Assembly: GCF_003205195.1 (NCBI RefSeq)
Contig: NZ_QJRY01000009.1
Coordinates: 62,001 to 126,000, forward strand
Source of the DNA: Peteryoungia wuzhouensis
Lineage (GTDB): Bacteria; Pseudomonadota; Alphaproteobacteria; Rhizobiales; Rhizobiaceae
Reading direction: 5' to 3'
Length of the DNA: 64,000 nt
Part shown: positions 16,474 to 24,700 of the stretch, piece after piece
Layout: each line of letters begins with the position of its first letter
Numbering within the stretch: the first letter of the stretch is position 1
Translations under genes and position numbers: made by a program
Notes under the pieces: model-generated
The model's database searches: none
The model's input: only the letters and a program-made list of their open reading frames with translations
Told to the model about the DNA's origin: nothing

Positions 16474-16499
16474 AAACACCCGTCATGCCATCATGTTCC
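16474..16499 (-). promoter_or_regulatory. EcfG-type general-stress promoter
   Basis: On the minus strand GGAAC (16499-16495) is followed after 17 nt by GTTT (16477-16474), the layout of alphaproteobacterial EcfG promoters. It precedes the 51-aa protein gene starting at 16439. Confidence 0.6.
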
Positions 16500-16517
16500 C
16501 GAAAACATCGGTCGGGC

Positions 16518-16545
16518 GGAACCCTTTCCCCGGCCAGTCTGTTTT
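16518..16545 (+). promoter_or_regulatory. Candidate EcfG-type promoter, divergent
   Basis: GGAAC (16518-16522) followed after 18 nt by GTTTT (16541-16545), upstream of the 55-aa gene at 16569. The spacer is one longer than the common form but falls within the range reported for rhizobial RpoE2. Confidence 0.45.
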
Positions 16546-16568
16546 CGTGTTCATCAACGGAGGTATCG

Positions 16569-16736
16569 ATGAATACGACCAACAAACCCAAACATGACGA
16601 CAACGGGTCCACCGCGAAAGACCTGCCGGCAGCAGGGCCGCATGACAAGCCGGAACTCCAGGATCAGATGAAAACGCCCGGTGCCGGTTCTTTGCCCAAG
16701 ACAGGTTCGCAAGAGGCGGACGCAGGTCCCGACTGA
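16569..16736 (+). CDS. Small hydrophilic protein, 55 aa
   Basis: ATG 16569 is preceded by GGAGG (16559-16563). The product, beginning MNTTNKPKHDDNGSTAKDLP, is rich in Lys, Asp, Pro and Gly with no hydrophobic core, so it is probably disordered. No family recognised. It is divergent from another small hydrophilic gene, both with EcfG-like promoters, and ends before a strong terminator. Confidence 0.65.
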   Translation: MNTTNKPKHDDNGSTAKDLPAAGPHDKPELQDQMKTPGAGSLPKTGSQEADAGPD

Positions 16737-16765
16737 GGACGTTGCGGAACGACGAGCGACATAAC

Positions 16766-16801
16766 GCAGAAAGGCCGGCGCTAAACCGCCGGCCTTTCTG
16801 C
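16766..16801. terminator. Bidirectional terminator
   Basis: A perfect 15-bp stem (16766-16780 with 16787-16801) and a 6-nt loop, with A- and T-rich flanks inside the stem. It separates the 55-aa gene from the convergent DUF475 gene. Confidence 0.9.
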
Positions 16802-16817
16802 ATTTTGAGCGCTGAAC

Positions 16818-17921
16818 TCAGATGTTTTCGGCGACCGTTTCGCGGGCCGCGCGTTCTTCTTCCTCGCGCTCCCGCTTGTTGTACTGGATCGACGACCAGA
16901 GCGAGATTCCGATGAGAGCCGCACCACCGAGGCCGGTGATGACCTCCGGGATATGGACCAGCGTCTGCACATACATGATCACCGACAGGATCAGGATGGC
17001 GTAGAAGGCGCCGTGTTCCAGGTATCGGTACTCGGCGAGTGTGCCCTTTTCGACCAGCATGATGGTCATCGAGCGGACATACATGGCGCCGATGCCCAGA
17101 CCAATGGCGATGACAAACAGGTTCTGCGTCAAGGCGAAGGCGCCGATGACGCCGTCGAAGGAGAAGCTGGCGTCAAGCACTTCGAGGTAGATGAAGGCGC
17201 CGAGACCGCCCTTGGCCGCGTCGGTCATCGTCTTCTGCGAGGCATCCAGCAGGCCGCCCAACACTTCGACCGCCAGGAAAGTCACGAGACCGTAGATCGC
17301 CGAATAGACGAAGGTCGTCGCTTCCTCGCCTTCCAGAAGGTTGGAGAAGAGCAGGATGAGCAACAGGACAACTGCGATCTCGATGCCCTTGATCGAGGCC
17401 GAGCGGGCCATGTTCTTCTCGAGGATCTCGATCCAGTGCACATCCTTCTCGTGGTCGAAGAAGTAGGTGAGGCCGACCATCATCAGGAAGGTGCCGCCGA
17501 AGGCTGCGATCGGCAGATGCGCCTCATTCATGATGCGGGCATATTCGGCCGGCTCGCGGGCGGCGAGAACAATGGCTTCGATCGGGCCAATCTTCGCCGC
17601 GATCACGACGATCAGCAGCGGGAAGACGATGCGCATGCCGAAAACGGCGATGATGATGCCCCAGGTCAGGAAGCGCTGCTGCCAGACCGGTGTCATGTCC
17701 TTCAGCTTGTTGGCGTTGACAATCGCGTTGTCGAAAGACAGCGAGATTTCGAGGACCGCCAACACGCTGCAGATGAAGAAGACCGTGGCCATGCCGCCGA
17801 TCGTGCCGGTCATCTGCCAGCCGAGAATGCCGCCGAGGATGAGGCCGATCACCGTGACGATGAAGGCCCAGCGGAAATATCCGAGGGTGGACTGGGCGCC
17901 TGTTGCTGCTGAAGTGCTCAT
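16818..17921 (-). CDS. DUF475 (TerC-like) integral membrane protein
   Basis: A 367-aa protein with about nine hydrophobic segments. Two acidic motifs in helices, LEISLSFDNAIVNANKLKDM and LDASFSFDGVIGAFALTQN, are characteristic of the TerC/DUF475 superfamily and likely form a metal-ion site. ATG 17921 has GGAGG 7 nt upstream. Relatives are linked to tellurite resistance and, for TerC-type exporters, manganese handling; substrate here is unknown. Confidence 0.88.
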   Translation of the reverse strand: MSTSAATGAQSTLGYFRWAFIVTVIGLILGGILGWQMTGTIGGMATVFFICSVLAVLEISLSFDNAIVNANKLKDMTPVWQQRFLTWGIIIAVFGMRIVFPLLIVVIAAKIGPIEAIVLAAREPAEYARIMNEAHLPIAAFGGTFLMMVGLTYFFDHEKDVHWIEILEKNMARSASIKGIEIAVVLLLILLFSNLLEGEEATTFVYSAIYGLVTFLAVEVLGGLLDASQKTMTDAAKGGLGAFIYLEVLDASFSFDGVIGAFALTQNLFVIAIGLGIGAMYVRSMTIMLVEKGTLAEYRYLEHGAFYAILILSVIMYVQTLVHIPEVITGLGGAALIGISLWSSIQYNKREREEEERAARETVAENI

Positions 17922-18229
17922 GACTGTACCTCCGTCATCAGGAGGCACGGAGCGGGAATACGATGCGTCTTGCACGCCTTCGTATGAAGCATGATCCGAG
18001 TGTTCATTATTTTTGAATCCGCCGGCCGACGATTGCTGGCGGTACCGACATCACGAGAGCGCCGTAAACTCTCGCCAGAGGGGCCCGGCACCAGGTTCGA
18101 TCACAAGTCTTAAACTTGCGTCACGTCTTCTTCTCACCGAAGCTCACGAAAAGGTCAAGACGTGTGATGATCTACCAGACAGATGTGGCGGCGGATGCCG
18201 TATTCAAGGTCGATCGCCGGAAGAACCGA
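17922..18229. other. Intergenic stretch upstream of DUF475 and DUF1810 genes
   Basis: A 308-bp divergent region. It must carry the promoter of the minus-strand DUF475 gene. The in-frame extension of the DUF1810 gene (TTG 18116, ATG 18167) falls here but does not look like family sequence. I see no repeat or RNA structure. Confidence 0.35.
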
Positions 18230-18706
18230 ATGCCCACTGCCGCGTTCCATCCGGTAACAGGCATGCGGAGATTAGCGATCGATATCTGGGACACCCACCG
18301 ATTTCTCCTGGCGCAGGAGCCGGTCTTTGCAACCGTTCTTGCTGAACTGCGACGGGGCCAAAAGGAAAGCCACTGGATGTGGTTCATCTTTCCGCAGCTT
18401 CGTGATCTCGGACGGTCTGAAACGGCACGCCATTTCGGGTTGGCAGGCGTCGACGAGGCAAGCATGTATCTGGCGCATCCGATTCTCGGTCCGCGCCTTG
18501 TTCAGGTAACCGAGGCTGTGCTCGCCATCCAGGACCGCTCACTCTACGAGATCTTCGGTTCGCCGGATGATCTGAAATTCCGGTCCTGCATGACCCTGTT
18601 CTCTTTGGTGGTGGAGGATCAGCGGGCCTACCCGTTCTCCCAGGCACTGGCTCGGTTCTGTGAAGGTGAGCCGGACCGACTGACGTTGGCCTTGGTGTCG
18701 GCTTAA
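18230..18706 (+). CDS. DUF1810 family protein
   Basis: A 158-aa soluble protein, nearly all of it the DUF1810 domain: DTHRFLLAQEPVFATVLAEL, KESHWMWFIFPQLRDLGRSE, then DDLKFRSCMTLFSLVV. The Trp-Met-Trp-Phe-Ile-Phe-Pro-Gln core is diagnostic. Function is unknown. ATG 18230 follows GGAAG by 6 nt and matches the family start; starts at 18167, 18116 (TTG) or 18263 are possible. Its stop overlaps that of the convergent OsmC gene by 4 bp. Confidence 0.85.
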   Translation: MPTAAFHPVTGMRRLAIDIWDTHRFLLAQEPVFATVLAELRRGQKESHWMWFIFPQLRDLGRSETARHFGLAGVDEASMYLAHPILGPRLVQVTEAVLAIQDRSLYEIFGSPDDLKFRSCMTLFSLVVEDQRAYPFSQALARFCEGEPDRLTLALVSA

Positions 18707-19119
18707 GCCGGATCGAGGACGATGTCCGGCTTGATGGCCAATGTGTTGCTGACGGTGCAGACCTCTTCTGCGCGATGGGCGACCTTGAGCTGTTCGGCCG
18801 CGTTGAGGCCTCCCTCGAACCGGAAGACAACGGTCAGGGTCTGGAAACGAGAGGGCCCCTCCTTCGCCTTTTCGCCGCTCACCTTTGCGCTGACGCCAGA
18901 CAATCTGTCGTTCAGTCCCATCTCCCGGGCTGCAATGCGGGCGCTCATGCTCATGCAGGCGGCAAGTGAGGCCAGGAGCAGGTCGAGCGGGTTGAAACCG
19001 GGTTCGGAGACGCCGGTCACAATATCAATCGTGCCTCCGGTTTCCGATCGGACATGCGGATAACCGGTCCTTCCCAAGGTCGCCGTGGCGCCGATCGGGC
19101 GCTGGTGCAAATCAGCCAT
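18703..19119 (-). CDS. OsmC/Ohr family protein
   Basis: A 138-aa protein with the OsmC fold. The two redox cysteines are present, in LASLAACMSMSARI and HRAEEVCTVSNTL, as in thiol peroxidases that reduce organic hydroperoxides. The catalytic Arg expected near the N-terminus cannot be assigned with certainty. ATG 19119 follows GGAGCACGAA; the TTG 12 bp upstream is less likely. It is a probable stress-protection enzyme in the cytoplasm. Confidence 0.88.
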   Translation of the reverse strand: MADLHQRPIGATATLGRTGYPHVRSETGGTIDIVTGVSEPGFNPLDLLLASLAACMSMSARIAAREMGLNDRLSGVSAKVSGEKAKEGPSRFQTLTVVFRFEGGLNAAEQLKVAHRAEEVCTVSNTLAIKPDIVLDPA

Positions 19120-19181
19120 TTCGTGCTCCAACTATGATCAAAGCACGATAGGTTTGCGGCTTCCTGCTTGCAAGGATCGCG

Positions 19182-19583
19182 TCAGATGTTGCTGCCGATG
19201 CGGGCGGTGCCGGTTTCGCCATTGTCGCGGGTCCATTTCAGCTGCTTGTCGTTGATTTTCTGCAGCTCGAAGCACATCGGCGCTCCCTTGTACCAGCTGG
19301 TGAACTGCTGGCAGAGACGATCACCCTTGATCCACCAGCGGCCGGTGTCATTCGGCTTGGCAAAACGACCAAGGCCCAGCGCCTCGCCCGATCCGTCAAC
19401 CTGACCGTTCTTGCGATAGTTCAGCGGAAATTCGCCACCGAGCGGCACGGCCAGATAGATCCGCTTGCCGATAATGTCCTCGCGGATATCGTTGGCGGTG
19501 AAGCGTTCATTGGCGAGCGATGCCGTCGAGGTGAGCGCGAGCGTCACCAGCGTCATCAGTCCGGTTCTCAGGCTGGAATGCAT
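19182..19583 (-). CDS. Secreted protein of unknown function, 133 aa
   Basis: Starts at ATG 19583 after GGGAGA. Residues 1-24 form a signal peptide (MHSSLRTGLMTLVTLALTST, cleaved after SLA). The mature part contains GKRIYLAVPLGGEFPLNYRK, GRWWIKGDRLCQQF and two Cys that could form a disulfide, a pattern seen in small periplasmic rhizobial proteins of unknown role. No catalytic motif is visible. Confidence 0.72.
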   Translation of the reverse strand: MHSSLRTGLMTLVTLALTSTASLANERFTANDIREDIIGKRIYLAVPLGGEFPLNYRKNGQVDGSGEALGLGRFAKPNDTGRWWIKGDRLCQQFTSWYKGAPMCFELQKINDKQLKWTRDNGETGTARIGSNI

Positions 19584-19655
19584 GGCGTGGATCTCCCGAT
19601 CGAGTGTTTGTCCGAGTCTCTTACGGAAGTACCTTACTCGCGGATCACGTCACGC

Positions 19656-21743
19656 TTATTCGCGGATGAAGACATTGACCGATGCTGCCCGCCCATCGGC
19701 ATCGATGACGGTGAGGGTCGCCTGGCCCTGGCCCGGCGGATGCCATTCGCCGGTTCGCCTGCGGGTCGAATCCGTCATGGGCTTGCCATCGACCAACCAG
19801 CGGAAGGGGGCTCGGCCTGCCTGCATTTTCATGACGAGCGGGAGCGGGGTGCCGGCTGCGTCGCGGCCGAGTTCCAGCTGTGCGCCTTCGGGCGGATAGA
19901 CGATCTGCGGTGGCTTTTCCCGGGCGGAGGCCGAGACGAGGCCGTTCGGATTGATGGAGAAGCGCCGAAGGCCGGCCGGAAGATCATTGGGGGCGAGATG
20001 CGCGGCACCTGTCGGGGCTCGGGGAAGGGCAGTGCCTGCGAGGCCCGACTTGGCGAAGGCCTCGAACAGGATGGGCGCTGCCGTCTTGTAGCCGGAGATG
20101 CCGGGAACGGCCGCATTGTCCGGACGGCCGATCCAGACGCCCAGCACATAACGACCGTCATAGCCTACTGACCAGGCGTCACGATAGCCGTAGCTGGTGC
20201 CGGTCTTGTAGGCGATGCCGGCCGGTGGGCTGCCGGCAGGCGGCTGTACCGCGCCGAGGATATTGGCGACGGTCCAGGCGGCGGTCGGTTCCAGCAGCGG
20301 CTGGTCGTCGATCAGGCCGGGTTTGTCGCGGATACCATCGCCGAGCCTCACTGGCTGCTCGCGGTTCGCAAGACCGGCATAGAGCTGGACGAGACCTTTC
20401 AGCGTGACCCCGACGCCGCCAAGGGCGATGGCGAGACCGGGCACTTCGTTGGGGGGCAGTTTTAGTCCGACTTCGGCGCGACGCAGGCGGACCATCAAGC
20501 GGGATGGGCCGACGCTGTCGAGCAGCCGGACGGCCGGTACGTTCAAGGACAGTTGCAGCGCCTGGCGGATGGTGACGTCGCCCTGATACTGCATGTCGAA
20601 GTTCTTCGGACGGTAACCGAAGAAATCGGCCGGACGATCCTCGACGATGGTTTCCTGGGCGACGAGGCCGAGTTCAAGAGCCAGTCCATAGATGAAGGGC
20701 TTTAGTGTCGAGCCCGGCGACCTCTCCGCGCGTGTCATGTCGATCCAGCCGGAGCGGCTGGCGTCGAAATAGTCGGCAGCACCCACTTCGGCGACGATCT
20801 CGCCTGTCGTGGCATCGGCCATAACAAGGGCTAGCGAGACTTTGGGGTCGAGCTTGCGTCCGGCTTCGGCGGCAACTGTCTCGAGCTTCTCCTGAACGGG
20901 TCTGAGCAGGGTGGTCTGATGGCGCTCGGAGGTGGGGTTAGCACGCCTCGCGGCTTCGGCCAGATGCGGTGCCAGCGCCGGGAGCTGGCGACGTGTCCTC
21001 GGCAGATCGGCATTCAATGCAAAAGCGACTTCCGAGGGCTCAATGATGGCGGCTTCTTCGGCGCGTTCGAGAACCCGCTTGCGAGCCTGCAAGGCGTTGT
21101 CGGCGAAGCGGTCAGGGCGGCGCTTTTCGGGGAGCTGCGGCAGGGCGACGAGCAGGGCCGATTCCGCTGTCGTCAGCCGCTTCGGTTCCTTGCCGAACCA
21201 GGCGAGGCTTGCCGCGCGCACGCCTTCAAGATTCCCCCCATAGGGGGCGTGGGTCAGATAAAGATCGAGGATCTCACTCTTCGACAGCCGGCGTTCCAAC
21301 TGCAGGGCGCGGGCGATCTGGATCAACTTTGCGGTGAGTGACCGTTCGCGCCGGGGCTCGATCAGGCGCGCGACCTGCATCGAGAGCGTCGAGGCGCCCG
21401 AGACAATGCGGCCATTGGTGACGAATTGCCAGGCAGCGCGGCCGAGCGCGAGCATATCGACGCCGGCGTGACGGTCGAAGCGGCGGTCCTCATAGGCGAC
21501 CAGCATGCGGATCAGGGCGGGATCGACATCGTCGGCCGTGGTCTTCAATCGCCAGAGGCCCTCGCGGGTGGCGAAGGCCCTCAGCAGTTGCCCGTCGCGG
21601 TCGAGGATTTCCGTTGAGACCGAACGCGCAGCCTCGATCGGCGGCGGAAAATGCTTGTCGGCCCAGTCGAGGGCAAACAGCGAAAGCCCCGTCACGGCAG
21701 TGCCTGTGGCAATGACGATCAGGGGCTTTCGAAAGCGTGCCAT
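19656..21743 (-). CDS. pbpC: Penicillin-binding protein 1C
   Basis: A 695-aa bifunctional peptidoglycan synthase. After a TM anchor (residues 7-25) comes the GT51 glycosyltransferase with catalytic E85 in AYEDRRFDRHAG and GASTLSMQVARL. The transpeptidase domain has Ser345 in the SPGSTLKPF motif and KTGTSYGYRD. A C-terminal BiPBP_C domain (about 600-695) ends the protein. Its start overlaps the stop of the alpha-2-macroglobulin gene (TGATG). This pairing is conserved in many bacteria, where the macroglobulin is thought to trap proteases entering through damaged envelope while PBP1C repairs it. Confidence 0.95.
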   Translation of the reverse strand: MARFRKPLIVIATGTAVTGLSLFALDWADKHFPPPIEAARSVSTEILDRDGQLLRAFATREGLWRLKTTADDVDPALIRMLVAYEDRRFDRHAGVDMLALGRAAWQFVTNGRIVSGASTLSMQVARLIEPRRERSLTAKLIQIARALQLERRLSKSEILDLYLTHAPYGGNLEGVRAASLAWFGKEPKRLTTAESALLVALPQLPEKRRPDRFADNALQARKRVLERAEEAAIIEPSEVAFALNADLPRTRRQLPALAPHLAEAARRANPTSERHQTTLLRPVQEKLETVAAEAGRKLDPKVSLALVMADATTGEIVAEVGAADYFDASRSGWIDMTRAERSPGSTLKPFIYGLALELGLVAQETIVEDRPADFFGYRPKNFDMQYQGDVTIRQALQLSLNVPAVRLLDSVGPSRLMVRLRRAEVGLKLPPNEVPGLAIALGGVGVTLKGLVQLYAGLANREQPVRLGDGIRDKPGLIDDQPLLEPTAAWTVANILGAVQPPAGSPPAGIAYKTGTSYGYRDAWSVGYDGRYVLGVWIGRPDNAAVPGISGYKTAAPILFEAFAKSGLAGTALPRAPTGAAHLAPNDLPAGLRRFSINPNGLVSASAREKPPQIVYPPEGAQLELGRDAAGTPLPLVMKMQAGRAPFRWLVDGKPMTDSTRRRTGEWHPPGQGQATLTVIDADGRAASVNVFIRE

Positions 21744-24700
21744 CAGGGGGCTGCCGAGACCGTCATGCCGCCAGCTGCCGTCCTTGCGGAGAGCTGCGGA
21801 CGATACATGTCCTCGACGGCCGCTGCCGGCAGGTCGTAGGTGCCTGGGGTCACCGCACGAACGACGTAAGCGAGCGTGATGGTGCCGTTCTCGCCTTCTG
21901 CCCGGTTGACGGCCGCCACGAAGCGGTCGCTGCGGAATTCGAGATGGGCGGTCTCCGTCTGGCCGATCCAGTCGAAATTGGCGAGTGCTGCGCTGTCGAC
22001 CAGGCTCGGATTGTCGATCTCGAAGCCGGCCGGCAGGAGGTCGGTGACCAGAAGCTGGGCCGGCCATTCGTCCTCTTCGGTGACCTGCAGCACGACAACA
22101 TACCGTTCGTTCTGCATGGCTTCGGTGATGTTGGCCTCTTCTCCATCCAGCGTGTAGTAGGTCCGGCTGATCTCGAAGCCTTCGCCACCGGCGGCCGGTG
22201 GTTCGACCGGAGCGGCGACCGTGGTGATCGCGGCGCTGATCGGATCGCTGCCCTTGTTGGTCACGGTGACCGGTGCCTGAAGCAGGGCCTCGCCCGGAAT
22301 GGTCACCGCATAGGCTCCCGTCCGGTCGGCGCCATTGACGTCGATCTGCAGGCCGGCATCGTCCTGCTGAAGCGCGCGGGCGGCGAGCAGCATCCAGGTC
22401 TGTTCCTGGGTGCTGAGCGTCTGCTTTGCCTTCCATTCCTCGTTGACGACCTTGGCCAGGATCGGCACGACGGGTGGCATGGGCTTGCTTTCGGCGGCCA
22501 GCGCCAGGACACCGGCTGCATCGCGCAGCGACGAGCCGTAATCCGAGCGGCTGAAGCTGACCGGCGTCAGGCGTGCCTGTTCCGACATGCCGGAGGCGTC
22601 GGCGAAGACGCTGTTGGCCCGCTGGGAGTCGCCGTAAAGGGACAAGGCTGCTGCCAGATGGGCCTTTGACAGCGGGGTCGGGAAGTCGCCCAGCATCGTG
22701 TCGGCATAATAACGCAGGTCGCTGAGCGAGGCCTTGCGGCTGCGGGCCAGCACGTAAAGCGAATAGGCGATGTCATTGCCGCGCGTGCGGATGTCGTTGT
22801 CATAGGCGATGCGGTTCTGCAGGTTCTGCAGAGCCTGGACGAGCGCCTCTTCCGGCACGTCGAACTTCTTTTCGCGGGCACGGGTGAGGAAGTCGGTGAC
22901 ATAGGCATCAAGCCACAGGCTTTCCGAACCCGGACCCCAGAGGCCGAAGGAGCCGCTGGAAGACTGGTAGGAGAGCACGCGGAAGATCGCATCTTGGACG
23001 CGCTTGGCAATTTCCGGATCTTCCGGCAGGCCTGATATCTTCGCCAGTTCGTCGAAGTAGAGCAGCGGCAGCGCGCGGCTGGTCGTCTGCTCGGCGCAGC
23101 CATAGGGGTAGCGGTCGAGCGCCATCAGCAGGCCCGGCACATCGAGGCCATCAGCCCGCGTCACGTTCAGGCTGACGGACGCACCGTCCAGCAGGCTGTC
23201 GGCGAGCAGGTTGCCGTCTACGGTCAGGCTCTTGCCGGGTGCGACGGCGATGACCTGGCGCTGGGTGATCGGCAGGGTGGCCGGGCGGACGGGAAGGTCC
23301 AGCGACTGGCTAACGGTGATGCCACCGGCACCCGATAGTGCCACGTCGATCGTGCCTTGGCCCGGATTGACCGCCGACAATGGCAGGGTCAGCGTCGTCG
23401 TCTTGCCGGAGGTGAGCGTGACTTCGTTGGACGCTTCGCCACCCACCGTCACAGGACCGTTGCCGGTTGCGACCAGCGTGTAAGTGCCATCGGGGGCATC
23501 GGTCGCGGCGATGTCGAGACGCAGGCTGCTTTCATCGCCGGGGGCGAGGAATTTCGGCAGGCTGGCGGTGACGACGACCGGATCGCGGATGATGACGTCG
23601 GCCTGCGCGTGGCCGACCCCGGTCTTCGACCAGGCATGGACCATGACGCGGGCCGTACCGTTGAATTGCGGGATGTCGAAGGACACGGTTGCCTTGCCGC
23701 TCGCATCGAGCTTCACCGGGCCGGAGAAGAAGGCGACGAGCTTCTCCTTGGGCGGATTGCCCTGGAGAGCGACTTCGCCGCCGTCACCACCTGTGCGGAG
23801 CGTGCCGGTCGCGCCAAGCGAGCCGTCGATCAGGCGGCCATAGAGGTCGCGCAGTTCAAGGCCGAGGCGGCGCTGGCCGAAGTAGTAGGTTTCCGGATCG
23901 GCGGCCTCGTAGCGGGTGAGGTTCAGGATGCCGACATCGACGGCGGCGACCGTGACATAGGCTTCCTCGCCGATGCCGGCACCGGCGACCTCGATCGGGA
24001 TTTCCAGCGGCTGGCGCGGAAGTGTCTTCTCGGGCGTTGCGATCTTCACCGCCAGCTTGTCGGCACCCGGATCAACGCCGAGCCAGGTTACGCCGATGGC
24101 GCGGGCGGGCATGCGGCTTTCCTGTGCGTCACCCGGCCGGAAGAGGGTGGCGGTGACATAGGCACCGGCACCGAAGTCGGCGGTAATCGGGAGCTCGATC
24201 TCCGCGCCTGCTGCCGGCACATCGGCAACCTTGGAGGTGATCAGGGCATCCGTTCCGACGGTTACCAGCACCTTGCCTTCGAAGCGCGGGGAGATCTTGA
24301 GACGGGCAGTGTCGCCAACCTGGTAAGTCGCCTTGTCCAGGCCGACCTGCAGGGCATCCGGTGTTTCGGTCGAACTCGCGGAGACGAACCAGCCGGCGTC
24401 GAAATCGACGCTGGAGACGGAGCCGCCCTGTTCAACCTCAAGGCGGTGGCTGCCCCAGGTGACGGGAAGGGAAAGGGCAGCGCCATCGGCCTTGATGTCG
24501 ACGGTCCCATCGGCTACCAGCGAGGTGGTGGTGATCGGCTCATAGCGCCAGGACGAACCTTCGCGGTACCATTGGTAATTCCGCTCGAGCTTGACCAGCT
24601 TCCATTTGGCTGCAGGCAGATCCTGCTTGGAACCGTCCGGACCGATTGCGATCAGGTTGAATGCGGCCGTGCTGTTTTCGGCAACGTCGCCCTCGAATTC

